Origin: Marinirhabdus sp963793275
GTDB taxonomy: Bacteria; Bacteroidota; Bacteroidia; Flavobacteriales; Flavobacteriaceae
DNA length: 64,000 bases
Direction: 5' to 3'
Assembly (NCBI GenBank): GCA_963793275.1
Contig: CAWBZL010000004.1
Span: 682,001 to 746,000 of the forward strand
Positions 44,017-53,454 of the stretch are shown piece after piece; positions within the stretch are counted from its first letter, which is position 1; the number at the start of each line of letters is the position of its first letter. The notes beneath the pieces are model-generated. The model was not told the origin of the DNA. It worked only from the letters and a program-made list of their open reading frames with translations, and did not search any database. Made by a program: the position numbers and the translations under genes.

Positions 44017-44208
44017 TGGCTATTTTGGATAGGTTTTCAATTAGGTCGCTTCAATTTACGTAAACATTACAAGAAAATTGAATTTCATTTTCGTTATACA
44101 GTATTTCCTTAATAACAATAGGGGAAAGATGTGTCTTGTTACAAATTTAAGAGTTTGGTTGTAAGTATTTTAAAATCGGGCTGACTCATAGCTTATAAAT
44201 TTTTCAAG

Positions 44209-44922
44209 ATGAAAAGACTCGCATTGCTCACTTTTTTAACCGTTATTTTTTCAGTTACATCCTTATTTTCACAGCAATTATCAACTTTTTTCGATGAAGC
44301 CGATAGCTTTTTCGGTACGTATGTTTCAGACGGAAAAGTAGATTACAAAGCCATTTCTCAAAATCCTGAAGCCCTCGTTTCAGTTTTAAATATGGCAAAA
44401 GATATTTCTGTAACTACTTCCGAAGCGAACACCTACCAGGCATTCTGGATCAATGCGTATAATCTTTCAGTAATAAAAGGAATTATAGATGCCTATCCAT
44501 TAAAGTCGCCTTTGGATAAAGAAGGTTTTTTCGATACAACCAAATATGAGGTAGGAGGCACTAAAATCACGCTCAATGATATTGAAAATAAAAAACTCCG
44601 TGCAAAATTTAACGAGCCCAGGTTTCATTTTGTACTGGTTTGCGGCGCGTTAGGGTGTCCGCCAATTATTAATAAGGCATATACAGCTAAAAACCTGGAG
44701 GAGTTACTCCAAAAACAAACGGTGAAAGCACTTAACGATCCGGATTTTATTCAGATAAAAGGAAAAAATGTTGCCTTTTCCGAGATCTTTAAATGGTACA
44801 AAGAAGATTTTGTAATAGATGGAAACGAAATAGAGTTCCTGAACAAATATCGAAAAGAAAAAGTGCCTTCAGATGCAAAAGTGACATATTATAGGTATGA
44901 CTGGCGCTTGAATGGTAGGTGA
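44209..44922 (+). CDS. Exported DUF547 protein
   Basis: A 237-residue protein with a signal peptide ending SLFSQ. The DUF547 core is recognisable: VDYKAIS, FWINAYNLSVIKGII, RFHFVLVCGALGCPPI. The family's function is not known; the conserved Cys and His suggest a papain-like hydrolase, which is inference. It is one of three DUF547 genes within 5.3 kb and is divergent to the flavoprotein operon. Confidence 0.88.
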   Translation: MKRLALLTFLTVIFSVTSLFSQQLSTFFDEADSFFGTYVSDGKVDYKAISQNPEALVSVLNMAKDISVTTSEANTYQAFWINAYNLSVIKGIIDAYPLKSPLDKEGFFDTTKYEVGGTKITLNDIENKKLRAKFNEPRFHFVLVCGALGCPPIINKAYTAKNLEELLQKQTVKALNDPDFIQIKGKNVAFSEIFKWYKEDFVIDGNEIEFLNKYRKEKVPSDAKVTYYRYDWRLNGR

Positions 44923-45083
44923 TAGGTTATGAATGTTTTAAATGTAGAAGCACTCTATGGGGAATTTGCAAGAAGCGATAGTTTTAAGTGTCTTGGGCAA
45001 ACGTTTAGTGCAGGTTGTCGAGCCATATTTTAAAACTAAGTTCAAAATAAAGCTTTGTGTATCTTTACGGGAAACTATTACAT

Positions 45084-46088
45084 ATGAAGAAACTCCACAT
45101 CCTTTTTCTGGTAAGCATTATAATACAAGCCTGCACGGGGCAATCTGCAAAAATTAATGGGGTTAGTTATGTAGCTTCGGGAGAACCCACAACCCAGGAA
45201 CAAATACAAGAAGTTAAAAATATATACGCAAATTACGCTGCGGTGATGCCGTTCGGATTTATACGAAATGCAGAAAATCCGGAAGTCCTTTTTAATACAG
45301 AAAGGCAGTGGTTTGGCGAGCGAAGAGAAGGAGTGAAGCAGTATATTGAAATGCTGCAGCAAGACAATATACAGGTGATGGTAAAACCGCAAATTTGGAT
45401 CGGTCACGGCCAGTTTACAGGATATATGAAGATGGCTACCGAGGACGATTGGCAAAAACTGGAAGCCTCGTATAAACGCTTTATTCTATTATATGCCGAA
45501 GTTGCCCAGGAAACCAACGCTACCCTGTTTTGTATTGGAACCGAGTTGGAGCAATTTACCGTACACCGTCCCAGATTTTGGAAAGAACTTATTGCTGAAG
45601 TAAGAAAAGTATATAAAGGAAAGCTTACGTACGCTGCTAACTGGGATGAGTATAAACGATTTCCGTATTGGGAAGAATTGGATTTTATTGGTGTAGATGG
45701 ATATTTTCCGGTTTCAGCATTAAAGACACCCACGGTGGAAGATGCCAGAAAAGGTTGGCAACCCTGGAAAGCAGAAATGAAGGAAGTTTCAGAAAAAAAT
45801 AACAAACCTATTCTTTTTACTGAATACGGCTACCGGAATATAGATTTTGCCGGAAAAGAACCCTGGCAAAGTAACCGTACCGAAGACGGCCATAATACCG
45901 AAGCGCAGGTAAACTTATACAAGGCATTTTTTGAGGAAATGTACCCGGAACCATGGTTTGCAGGAGGTTTTATCTGGAAATGGTTTATAGACCATAAAAA
46001 TGCAGGTGGATTGGAACGCAACCAATTTAGCCCTCAAAACAAACCTGTACAGCAGGTAATTGAAAAACAATTTAAAGTGCATCAATAA
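45084..46088 (+). CDS. GH113-like glycoside hydrolase lipoprotein
   Basis: From ATG 45084 a lipoprotein signal (FLVSIIIQAC) precedes a TIM-barrel hydrolase of 334 aa. The likely acid/base is E154 in GTELEQF and the nucleophile E247 in LFTEYGYRN, as in family GH113 beta-mannanases. Other barrel motifs are VMVKPQIWIG, LTYAANWDEY and FIGVDGYFP. It probably cleaves a mannan-like or other beta-glycan at the cell surface. The family assignment is by motif and is good but not certain. Confidence 0.82.
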   Translation: MKKLHILFLVSIIIQACTGQSAKINGVSYVASGEPTTQEQIQEVKNIYANYAAVMPFGFIRNAENPEVLFNTERQWFGERREGVKQYIEMLQQDNIQVMVKPQIWIGHGQFTGYMKMATEDDWQKLEASYKRFILLYAEVAQETNATLFCIGTELEQFTVHRPRFWKELIAEVRKVYKGKLTYAANWDEYKRFPYWEELDFIGVDGYFPVSALKTPTVEDARKGWQPWKAEMKEVSEKNNKPILFTEYGYRNIDFAGKEPWQSNRTEDGHNTEAQVNLYKAFFEEMYPEPWFAGGFIWKWFIDHKNAGGLERNQFSPQNKPVQQVIEKQFKVHQ

Positions 46089-46118
46089 AAAAACTACCAA
46101 AGTTGCCAATGGTAGTTT
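46084..46118 (-). terminator. Terminator of the hemerythrin gene (possibly bidirectional)
   Basis: AAACTACCA (46091-46099) pairs with TGGTAGTTT (46110-46118). On the minus strand the stem is followed by T7, which suits the end of the hemerythrin gene; on the plus strand only a short T run follows. Confidence 0.75.
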
Positions 46119-46137
46119 ACGTATTCCTTCTTTTAGA

Positions 46138-46581
46138 TTATAATGTCTTTCTTTGAGTTTCCATCTCTTTGTTGTATGCCTTCGCCAAATCGGTTTTTTG
46201 AGCTTCGTTAAATACCTTCCCTGCTAGTTGGAAAAAGGTTTTTTCTTCGTCCTCCAGATGGTGACGCACCTGATGGTCCAGTGCTTTCATATGTGCCAGC
46301 CAGGCGCTGCTGTCCATATCTGCCTCCTCTACCTTTTCTATAAGTTCATCAATTTCGTGATGTTCTGCGATGCCGTGGCGTGTATGTTCTACCATCATAT
46401 CGTTATCCATTAATTGCTTGTAAAAGTTACGTTCTTCGGCAGTCTCGTGGCCTTTGAGTTCAACCTTCAATGTATCCCAGATTTCTTTCCGTTTTTTGGT
46501 ATCTCCAGAGGTTGCTAAGGCTTTATCAAGTAATTCTCTCTGTATATCGTGGTCTGCTCTAATGGATTCAAAAATGTTCAT
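46138..46581 (-). CDS. Hemerythrin-domain protein
   Basis: A 147-residue four-helix protein with the metal-binding pattern of the hemerythrin/HHE group: H11, H45 with E49, H74/H75, H103, H107/H108 and acids at 111-113. It may bind a di-iron site for oxygen, NO or oxidant sensing or storage. It stands between convergent genes with its own terminator. Confidence 0.88.
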   Translation of the reverse strand: MNIFESIRADHDIQRELLDKALATSGDTKKRKEIWDTLKVELKGHETAEERNFYKQLMDNDMMVEHTRHGIAEHHEIDELIEKVEEADMDSSAWLAHMKALDHQVRHHLEDEEKTFFQLAGKVFNEAQKTDLAKAYNKEMETQRKTL

Positions 46582-46704
46582 AGTTTTCTTTTTTTAGTTG
46601 TTTCAGCAAGGTACAAACTGTATGTTGTTTTGAGTTTTAATAAAAACCTAAAGTTTCAGTATAGGGTAGGTATATTTGTTTGTTATGAGAACGATACCCA
46701 TCAG

Positions 46705-46824
46705 TTGATAGATCAGGTGAGCTGGAAAGAAGAAAAACAAGGAGAATTAAAAGAAGTTTACAGGGATGGAAGTTTATTGATAGACGATTCACTTGCTAAC
46801 ATACGGAAGCGAATTCGCAACTAA
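46705..46824 (+). CDS. Possible small protein or gene remnant
   Basis: From TTG 46705 a 39-codon frame reads IDQVSWKEEKQGEL ... RKRIRN. The same frame is open further upstream with no canonical start (FVCYENDTHQ). A perfect -7 box TATATTTG lies at 46671-46678. The sequence looks coding but has no recognised family; it may be a truncated gene or chance. Confidence 0.3.
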   Translation: MIDQVSWKEEKQGELKEVYRDGSLLIDDSLANIRKRIRN

Positions 46825-46825
46825 A

Positions 46826-47587
46826 CTATTTATCGGCAAATGCCTTTTGCGGTTCTTCGGTAATAGGTGTACGGGCAGCTCCGCTTTGTTTGATGTTTTT
46901 TACATAATACGCATATAACTCGTCTGCATCTGCGCCCGTCCATTTTTTTATATAGATGATCAAAAAGTGATATTGTATATACCAGACTCCCTTGTCACGA
47001 TATAAACGTGCTGAAGAACCTATCCATTCCTGAATCACTACAAATTTTTTACGCTCGTACAATTCATTAATAAGAATATTGTCCTCATAAATGATATAGG
47101 TTTCATCGTACCCACCAATCTCATCAAACAGCTCCCGGGTTATAAACTGGCTTTGGTCTCCGCCACGACAGGCGCGCCAAGAAAATTTTGTAAACCAACT
47201 CGCTAAACGCAACCACCAATGCTTGCTGTCAAATTTCATCTTAAAGCAACCAGCAGGATTTCCTTTTTGGACTTCAGCGATAATTAAACTGTCAAAATTT
47301 TTGGGCGGAAAACTATCGGCGTGCAAAAAATATAAAATGCTACCTGTTGCATTTCTGGCACCGGTATTCATTTGTTTTGCACGTCCTTTTTCCGATGAAA
47401 TTAATTGAATAGTATGAGTAGACGTAGCTGAAAACTCACGAATTAACTCTCTGGTAGCGTCACTACTTCCGCCATCTACCACAAGCAGTTCAGCAATATT
47501 TTTTGTTGATGAATTTTTTGTGAGGTGATCCAAAACCGAAGTGATCGTGGAGGCCTCATTCAATACAGGAATGATAATGCTAATCAT
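46826..47587 (-). CDS. TIGR04283-type glycosyltransferase (arsenosugar-associated)
   Basis: A 253-residue GT2 with IIIPVLNEASTI, VDGGSSDAT, KGRAKQMNTGA and LHADSFPP. This is the pattern of the TIGR04283 group, once called rSAM/selenodomain-associated transferase 2 and now tied to arsenosugar synthesis. Its usual partner, the TIGR04282/DUF2064 protein, is at 52701. It probably adds a sugar in that pathway. It lies apart from the main block, separated by two DUF547 genes and the fatty acid hydroxylase on the same strand. Confidence 0.88.
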   Translation of the reverse strand: MISIIIPVLNEASTITSVLDHLTKNSSTKNIAELLVVDGGSSDATRELIREFSATSTHTIQLISSEKGRAKQMNTGARNATGSILYFLHADSFPPKNFDSLIIAEVQKGNPAGCFKMKFDSKHWWLRLASWFTKFSWRACRGGDQSQFITRELFDEIGGYDETYIIYEDNILINELYERKKFVVIQEWIGSSARLYRDKGVWYIQYHFLIIYIKKWTGADADELYAYYVKNIKQSGAARTPITEEPQKAFADK

Positions 47588-47674
47588 AGGTGTAAACTTA
47601 CGATAATTTGGTGCGTTTGGTTGTTTTTGAAGTATTAAAACAGTGTGGTTCTTTCATTACCAGATGATGAAAAC

Positions 47675-48475
47675 TTATTGCTCATTCAATCCCCAATCAT
47701 AATTTTTATAAGTGAGATTGGCATTTGGATTTAATTTCGTGTTGCTGTATTGGTTTATATATCCTGTAATATCTACTTTTCCATCTACTTTCCAATCGTT
47801 TGGATAAAACTTAAAAATAGAAGAAATTTCAGCATTTGTTGGAGCTATATCATTTTTAGCGCTGTTGATGAAATTTTTTGTCACCATTTCAAGTTGTTCA
47901 TTAATATTGGCTGCCGTGTACGCTTCCCTAATTAACGGTGGGCAAGAAATAGAAGCACAATTTATAGCAAAGTGAATTCTGGGTTCGTTCATTTTTCGTA
48001 AGATTCCGTTCTCAATACCTCCTAACGAAATTTCACGGCCACCTACTCGAGCACGTCCTTTAGTCCAGGCTCCATCGATATCTTTAATGCTTTTTACAGG
48101 ATAATTTTCCAAAATGAGATTAACGGTTTCAGCATTGTACAAATTAATATAAAATGCTAAAAGTTCCTGTACACTCCAATCGTTGTTGGGCTCATATTTG
48201 GCCAGCATATTCAGGTAATCGTCCAGTGCTCTTGCATCTTCCCGAAAACCCTTATAATCTACCATCCCTTTATTATCAACGTGTTTTTGTAACAGTGTTG
48301 TCCATGAAGAGTGGTCTACATTTACTTCAGAGTTTGCGGTTGTTGAGGTAAGTTTGCCTTCTACCTGTTTGGTAGGTTGTCCCTGGCTTGAAACGCCCGC
48401 CGCAGATAAAAGGTTGCAACTTTGTAATGTAAAGGCAACTATAGTAGGAAGTACGAAGTATTTTATAAGTCTCAT
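47675..48475 (-). CDS. DUF547 lipoprotein
   Basis: A 266-residue lipoprotein (lipobox FTLQSC). The DUF547 core is shown by LAFYINLYNAETVNLIL, SLGGIENGILRKMNEPRIHFAINCASISCPPL and a C-terminal YKNYDWGLN. It is closely similar in layout to the next gene upstream, so the pair are likely duplicates. Function unknown. Confidence 0.88.
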   Translation of the reverse strand: MRLIKYFVLPTIVAFTLQSCNLLSAAGVSSQGQPTKQVEGKLTSTTANSEVNVDHSSWTTLLQKHVDNKGMVDYKGFREDARALDDYLNMLAKYEPNNDWSVQELLAFYINLYNAETVNLILENYPVKSIKDIDGAWTKGRARVGGREISLGGIENGILRKMNEPRIHFAINCASISCPPLIREAYTAANINEQLEMVTKNFINSAKNDIAPTNAEISSIFKFYPNDWKVDGKVDITGYINQYSNTKLNPNANLTYKNYDWGLNEQ

Positions 48476-48565
48476 AAATTGTATTTTGTTTTCGAATAAA
48501 TATACGAAGCCACGTTATAGCATTCTTGCTAGTTAACAAGTGGTTGTGCCAGTTTTAGTAAAACA

Positions 48566-49495
48566 TTAGTTATTAAGTTCCCAGTTATACTCTTTGTAGC
48601 GCACTTTGGCATTCGCCGAAATTTTAGTGGCAGAGTATAGGTTCAGGTAATCTACGATACTTCCGGTTGGCTTAAAATCTTTTGAAAACCAATTGAAAAT
48701 TTTTGAAATTTCAATTCGGTCCGGAGTGATGCTGTTTCTGGTTGAATCGTTAATGAATCTTTTAGCCAGAAAATCTAATTGTGTATCTACAGTTGAAGCC
48801 TTGAAGGCTTTGTTCAATAATGGCGGACAGGAATACGAAGCACAATTAATTCCAAAGTGAATTCTGGGTTCGTCCAGTTTACGAAGTATCTGGTGTTCAA
48901 TTTCATCCAGATTGTACCACTTATCACCCAATTTCCAGAGGCGCTGGTCCCAGGGTTTGTCGATATCTTTAATACTCTCCAGTGGCAAATTCCGAAGAAT
49001 TAGGTCTATGGTCATCGCATTATAAGCGTTCATCCAGTACGCTAGTTTATCATTTTTAGACCAGCTTTCGTCTGGCATTGTTTTTCCTAAAGAAGCAATA
49101 TAGTCTCTAAGGGATTTACTGTTTTTTCTAACACCTTCATAATTTACAACGCCGGATTCTGAAACATACATTTTCAGCAATGTATCAAATTCAGAATGGT
49201 CAAATTTTTTGGTTTTTCCCTGAGGCTGCACCTGTAGCGGATTAATTTCAACAACTGAATCTGTATTGGTGAGAGGCGGGGTGGTTTTCATCTCAGAAAC
49301 TGGTTTGGTGGTTCCAACTTTAGTTCCGGTTGAAACGGTAAGTTTTACGCTGTCCTGCTCCTTCTGTTTATCCAAATTACCAATAATCCCATTGGATCTT
49401 ACCTGGCCTAATTTTGCAGGTTCTTTTGCCACTTCCTTCTTCGCTGAACAGGAAATAAAAAGTGCTACTGAAATAAATAGAAATAATATTCTCAT
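48566..49495 (-). CDS. DUF547 lipoprotein (second adjacent copy)
   Basis: A 309-residue lipoprotein (lipobox ALFISC) with a longer spacer (~90 residues) than its neighbour. It shares WMNAYNAMTIDLIL, HFGINCASYSCPPLL and YKEYNWELN with the paralogue at 47675. The three DUF547 proteins in this window keep the GINCAS/CPP segment. Function unknown. Confidence 0.88.
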   Translation of the reverse strand: MRILFLFISVALFISCSAKKEVAKEPAKLGQVRSNGIIGNLDKQKEQDSVKLTVSTGTKVGTTKPVSEMKTTPPLTNTDSVVEINPLQVQPQGKTKKFDHSEFDTLLKMYVSESGVVNYEGVRKNSKSLRDYIASLGKTMPDESWSKNDKLAYWMNAYNAMTIDLILRNLPLESIKDIDKPWDQRLWKLGDKWYNLDEIEHQILRKLDEPRIHFGINCASYSCPPLLNKAFKASTVDTQLDFLAKRFINDSTRNSITPDRIEISKIFNWFSKDFKPTGSIVDYLNLYSATKISANAKVRYKEYNWELNN

Positions 49496-49541
49496 AATTT
49501 GCGTGTGTATTTAAATAGGTCGTTTTTAAAGTAAGAAAATT

Positions 49542-49702
49542 TCAAATAGAAAAAAGTTTTGATTTTCCCGAAACAACCACCCTTTCTACTCCTTATTTTT
49601 GAACAGCGGATATCCTTCCTGTTGCAAAAACCCCTTCGGAAAAGCTTCATCACCTTCAAAACCCAACTCAATATCACGTCCATCGTGGGGGATATAATTG
49701 GT
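49542..49702 (-). repeat. Extra copy of the 3' end of the fatty acid hydroxylase gene
   Basis: About 161 bases match 49737-49898 almost exactly; by eye they differ by two substitutions and one A in a run. The second copy is the real gene end (last ~39 codons, stop and ~45 bases beyond). The copy here has the same codons and stop but no gene head. It is a recent partial tandem duplication. Confidence 0.9.
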
Positions 49703-49736
49703 CTTTTGTTTATTTTACGGAAAGTTTCAGAAAAAA

Positions 49737-49898
49737 TCAAATAGAAAAAAAGTTTTGATTTTCCCGAAACAACCACCCTTTCTACTCCTTATTCTTGAAC
49801 AGCGGATATCCTTCCTGTTGCAAAAACCCCTTCGGAAAAGCTTCATCACCTTCAAAACCCAACTCAATATCACGTCCATCGTGGGGGATATGATTGGT
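49737..49898 (-). repeat. Parent copy of the duplicated segment
   Basis: Contains the last codons and stop of the fatty acid hydroxylase gene and a short stretch beyond. A spacer of 34 bases separates it from the copy at 49542-49702. Confidence 0.9.
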
Positions 49899-50669
49899 TT
49901 TAAACAAATAATCCCAAATACTTAGGGTTAAACCATAATTTACACCATAATTGTGATTTTCCGGGAGTTCTTTTGCATGATGCCAAATGTGCATCTTCGG
50001 GTTGTTGAATACATATTTCAAAATTCCGTAGTCCCATCCTAAATTAGCGTGGTTTAAATGCCCCACTGTCAAGGCAAAAAAGTGGACAATCGCTACGTCG
50101 GAAACATCAAATCCGCCAATAATTGCCAGTGGAATATACAATATAGATTTATAGACCACAGGCTCCATCCAGTGATAGCGAAGGTGCGCCGCAAAGCCCA
50201 TTTCTTTTACCGAGTGGTGCAGCTTGTGGAAATTCCACAAAAAAGGAACGCGATGTAATAATCTATGGGTATTCCATTGCACAAAATCTGATACCAAGAA
50301 AAAAATTAATAATCCAATACCATAGGGTAATGCATTAAGATTAAGTAATGTAAAATCTGAAACTTTCAAATTAATAATGCTCAGTATATCATTAAACAAT
50401 GCTTCGGCCGAATTGGAGAGGAAAATAAGCACGATGAGGTTTAGTAAGAAGAAATTGAAGAACATATAAAAAGTGTCCAGCCAAAAATCTTTTCTGAATA
50501 CTTTTTGACCTTTTCGCCAGGGAAACAATAACTCCAATCCCCAGACAACCAACGAAACAAGAATAAGACCATAGAAATAATTTTCCCAATGGAAACGGGT
50601 AATTTCATCCAGTAGATAATTGAAATATCCCTGGTACGAGTCTTTGAATATGTTTAGATATTTTTCCAT
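49782..50669 (-). CDS. Fatty acid hydroxylase / sterol desaturase superfamily membrane protein
   Basis: A 295-residue polytopic protein from ATG 50669; a TTG further upstream is not needed. The di-iron histidine clusters are present: HRLLHRVPFLWNFHKLHH and HIWHHAKE, with NHANLGW and HNYGVNYG. Members hydroxylate or desaturate lipids in the membrane; the substrate here is unknown. The gene is 120 bases downstream of arsM on the same strand, so it could belong to the block; a role in a lipid-linked arsenosugar is only speculation. Confidence 0.9.
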   Translation of the reverse strand: MEKYLNIFKDSYQGYFNYLLDEITRFHWENYFYGLILVSLVVWGLELLFPWRKGQKVFRKDFWLDTFYMFFNFFLLNLIVLIFLSNSAEALFNDILSIINLKVSDFTLLNLNALPYGIGLLIFFLVSDFVQWNTHRLLHRVPFLWNFHKLHHSVKEMGFAAHLRYHWMEPVVYKSILYIPLAIIGGFDVSDVAIVHFFALTVGHLNHANLGWDYGILKYVFNNPKMHIWHHAKELPENHNYGVNYGLTLSIWDYLFKTNHIPHDGRDIELGFEGDEAFPKGFLQQEGYPLFKNKE

Positions 50670-50789
50670 AAAAAAGTCTGTTACTTGGTCGTGCAACAGA
50701 CTTTAAAATTACGTTTTTAAACTAACAAGTTCAGCCGGTAAGAGGTTTTTCTAGAATGATTAACGTTCCACGAAAAATTGTATCCGAAC

Positions 50790-51758
50790 CTAGCAACAAC
50801 CACCACCATCATAATGGAAGGTAGATTCGCTAAAGTAAATGTCATCTCTACCCAAAGCTTTTAATGCTCCCGCTGTCTTGTCGCAAATAGCCAAAGGCTG
50901 ATTTTTTAATAAAATATGTCCGAGACCATCGTCAAAATAATCTTCGTCACCGTAATAAATGGCAGCTTTTCCTGTGAAAATACAGGGTCCGTCTTCTTGC
51001 ATGGGGTCTTTAATGGCTGCTACTTCAATACTTTCAATATAAATAAGCTCGTCTGTTGGATAATTTTTTGGATCCAGGATTCTATAGGGTTTGCGGGCTC
51101 TTATTTCTATGGTTCCAAAACCTACATCGGTTAATGCTTTTACATATTCTGCGATGGGTAAACTTCCGCTAAGGCATAGAGCGCGAAGACGGTCGTCATT
51201 ACGCAACGTGTCATTCATAGGCTGTTCGCAGGTGGGATCGCTCATAACCAAACGGCCGTGTGGTTTTAAGACGCGATACATTTCTTCGATCGCTTTTTTA
51301 AGATCTTCGGCCTTAAAAATATTAAACAAGCAGTTTTGTGCTGCAACGTCTATGGAGTTGTCTTCTACAGGTAAATTGAGAGCATCTCCTTTTTTTAGGT
51401 CTACAAATTCACTTTTAAACCAGTCGTTTTGTTCTTCGGCTACTTTAAAGTTTTTTCGGCTTGCTTCCAGCATTTCATCTACCACATCTACGCCAACAAC
51501 TCCATTTTTAACTCGGTTAAAATAAGCGAATTGAAGTAATTCCATACCGCCTCCCACACCTACATAGAGCATTTTTGGGTTATTGGAAAGATCACGGGCG
51601 TGAACGGTACTTCCGCAGCCGTAATTCATTTCCTGCATTATTTTGGGGATCTTTAAGCCCGGAAGCTCCCAGATTGGATTCGTTGTACAGCAAAGTCCAA
51701 CATCTGGAGTTAGGGCTGCTTCTTTGTAAACGTCGTGTGTAGTATCTAAATAGCTCAT
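50790..51758 (-). CDS. arsM: Arsenite methyltransferase ArsM (arsenosugar-type)
   Basis: A 322-residue SAM-dependent methyltransferase. The SAM site is YVGVGGGME (65-73) with GVDVVDEML. Cysteines typical of the arsenosugar-type ArsM are seen: C23-C24 in GLCCTTNP, C48 in YGCGST, one in QNCLFNIF, one in ALCLSGS, and a terminal GGGCC. Such enzymes methylate trivalent arsenic. It is the last well-linked gene of the block and 76 bases downstream of the phosphorylase gene. The name is by family recognition. Confidence 0.88.
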   Translation of the reverse strand: MSYLDTTHDVYKEAALTPDVGLCCTTNPIWELPGLKIPKIMQEMNYGCGSTVHARDLSNNPKMLYVGVGGGMELLQFAYFNRVKNGVVGVDVVDEMLEASRKNFKVAEEQNDWFKSEFVDLKKGDALNLPVEDNSIDVAAQNCLFNIFKAEDLKKAIEEMYRVLKPHGRLVMSDPTCEQPMNDTLRNDDRLRALCLSGSLPIAEYVKALTDVGFGTIEIRARKPYRILDPKNYPTDELIYIESIEVAAIKDPMQEDGPCIFTGKAAIYYGDEDYFDDGLGHILLKNQPLAICDKTAGALKALGRDDIYFSESTFHYDGGGCC

Positions 51759-51834
51759 ATCTTTTTAGTTTATAGTAGTCGTTTTCGGAATGCAGTAAAA
51801 CTGATTACTGCGCACTGAATACTACTTATTTTGT

Positions 51835-52647
51835 TTATAGTTGTTTAATTAATTCAGTAAAAAGGGTGATCATATCTGGTTCGGCTTTTCCGGCTTGTGC
51901 AATAATATCAGGAATGTCTACGGGTTGTAAATTATCCGGGTCGCACTCGTCTGTCAATACCGAAACGGCAGCTACGGGTATCCCTAGTTGATTGGCAACA
52001 ATTACCTCGGGGACAGTGCTCATCCCAACCGCATCGGCTCCTATTATTTTCAGGTATCGGTATTCTGCCCTTGTTTCCAGTTGCGGTCCCACCACACTCG
52101 CATACACACCTTTGTGTAAATTGATAGCGTGTTTTTTGGCGATGGTTTCAATTTTTTTGTTCATCTCGGCATTATAAGGAGCACTCATATCTACAAAACG
52201 CTCGCCCAGCTTTTCAACTCCTTTAAAGGCCAGGGGAGAACCTCCCTGCAGATTTATATGGTCATCTATTAACATAAGCTGCCCTTTTTTAAAGTTGAGG
52301 TTTATAGCCCCTGAGGCATTACTTACAAGCAATTTTGAAATCCCCAACTGTTTCATCACGCGCACGGGGAACGTTACATCCAGAAGGGAATATCCTTCAT
52401 ATACGTGAAACCGCCCTTGCATTAAAATTACTTTTTTGCCGCCTAATTGGCCGTAAATTAATTTTCCGGTATGAAACTCGACAGTGGCGGTGGGGAAGTT
52501 GGGGATGTGATTATAGCTCATTTCGGCTTCAATTTCAACATCTTCCAGTATTTTACCCAGACCAGTACCTAAAATAATTCCTATTTCTGGTGTGCCGAAG
52601 CCTCTTTGTTGTAAAAATTCTACTGCTTGTTTTATATACTTTTTCAT
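51835..52647 (-). CDS. Purine nucleoside phosphorylase
   Basis: A 270-residue trimeric-type phosphorylase: GIILGTGLGKI, MQGRFHVYEGYS, VSNASGAIN, YASVVGPQLETRAEYR and GMSTVPEVIVA. It splits purine nucleosides with phosphate. PNP genes recur in arsenosugar clusters, where a phosphorylase may remove adenine from a 5'-deoxyadenosyl-arsenic intermediate; that role is inferred from context. Confidence 0.92.
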   Translation of the reverse strand: MKKYIKQAVEFLQQRGFGTPEIGIILGTGLGKILEDVEIEAEMSYNHIPNFPTATVEFHTGKLIYGQLGGKKVILMQGRFHVYEGYSLLDVTFPVRVMKQLGISKLLVSNASGAINLNFKKGQLMLIDDHINLQGGSPLAFKGVEKLGERFVDMSAPYNAEMNKKIETIAKKHAINLHKGVYASVVGPQLETRAEYRYLKIIGADAVGMSTVPEVIVANQLGIPVAAVSVLTDECDPDNLQPVDIPDIIAQAGKAEPDMITLFTELIKQL

Positions 52648-52666
52648 ATTTCGACTTGATTTATAC

Positions 52667-52686
52667 TGAGCCGGTCGAAGGGCTCA
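52667..52686. repeat. Hairpin TGAGCC-N8-GGCTCA
   Basis: TGAGCC (52667-52672) pairs with GGCTCA (52681-52686) around GGTCGAAG. It resembles the other GTCGA-type palindromes in this window. It lies between the phosphorylase gene and the DUF2064 gene and could slow or partly end transcription there. Confidence 0.5.
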
Positions 52687-52700
52687 ATACGCGCTTAATT

Positions 52701-53393
52701 TTAATCTATTTTAGTATCTAAATGTACTGGTAAAAACTGTTGGAAAACTTCAATATCTTTCACATCGGCAAAATAATCGATGTCGTTTTTTTCTGCTAAA
52801 ACTGCTACAGTTTCATCTTTTAGGTCATCTAAGGTATTTTGTTGGACGGTATGAGTCCCCCAGTTTTTATTTCTGAAAATTTCAGAATTTATGGTTTTCA
52901 TTCCCAGTAAATAATAGCCGCCATCTTCTGCAGGCCCCAGAACGAAATTGTTGGAAGCTAGTTTCTCAAATGCTTCATTGATATCTTCCGAAGTCATATC
53001 ATACATATCGCTACCAATAATAATGGCTCTTTCATATCCCAGAGAAAACACTTCGTTAAATGCATTTTCCATACGAATTCCTAAATCGTCACCGTGCTGT
53101 ACTTTTTTTCTGAAAATTGCTGAGTCCCAGGAGTCATTTTCTCTCCTTTTTTCAGAATAATAAACAAACTTATCTGCTTTTACCCCTGTTGAAATTTTAA
53201 CGGTGTGTCCAATCAGGAATTTATAAATTTTTAGTGCAGCTTCGTCTCCTACTGTAACGGCTAACCGCGTTTTACATTTGCCCAGTTCCGGGTTTCGGGT
53301 AAAAATAATAAGCGCGTTTTTTGAAGAGGGGAAGTGGAAAACCTCCTTACCATTGTCTTTATTATCGGTATGTTTTGATCCTAGTATTGGCAT
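52701..53393 (-). CDS. TIGR04282/DUF2064 family transferase (arsenosugar-associated)
   Basis: A 230-residue CofC/nucleotidyltransferase-like protein: IIFTRNPELGKCKTRLA, GDDLGIRMENAF, IIIGSDMYDMT and LGPAEDGGYYLLGM. This matches the group once called rSAM/selenodomain-associated transferase 1, now linked to arsenosugar synthesis. A ~25-residue N-terminal extension precedes the domain. It sits between rhodanese and phosphorylase genes, as in known clusters. Confidence 0.9.
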   Translation of the reverse strand: MPILGSKHTDNKDNGKEVFHFPSSKNALIIFTRNPELGKCKTRLAVTVGDEAALKIYKFLIGHTVKISTGVKADKFVYYSEKRRENDSWDSAIFRKKVQHGDDLGIRMENAFNEVFSLGYERAIIIGSDMYDMTSEDINEAFEKLASNNFVLGPAEDGGYYLLGMKTINSEIFRNKNWGTHTVQQNTLDDLKDETVAVLAEKNDIDYFADVKDIEVFQQFLPVHLDTKID

Positions 53394-53454
53394 AATTTAA
53401 ATTTAGAAGCACGAGTGCAGAAGCACGAATTGAATTGAAGTCAGTCGTCGTTCC

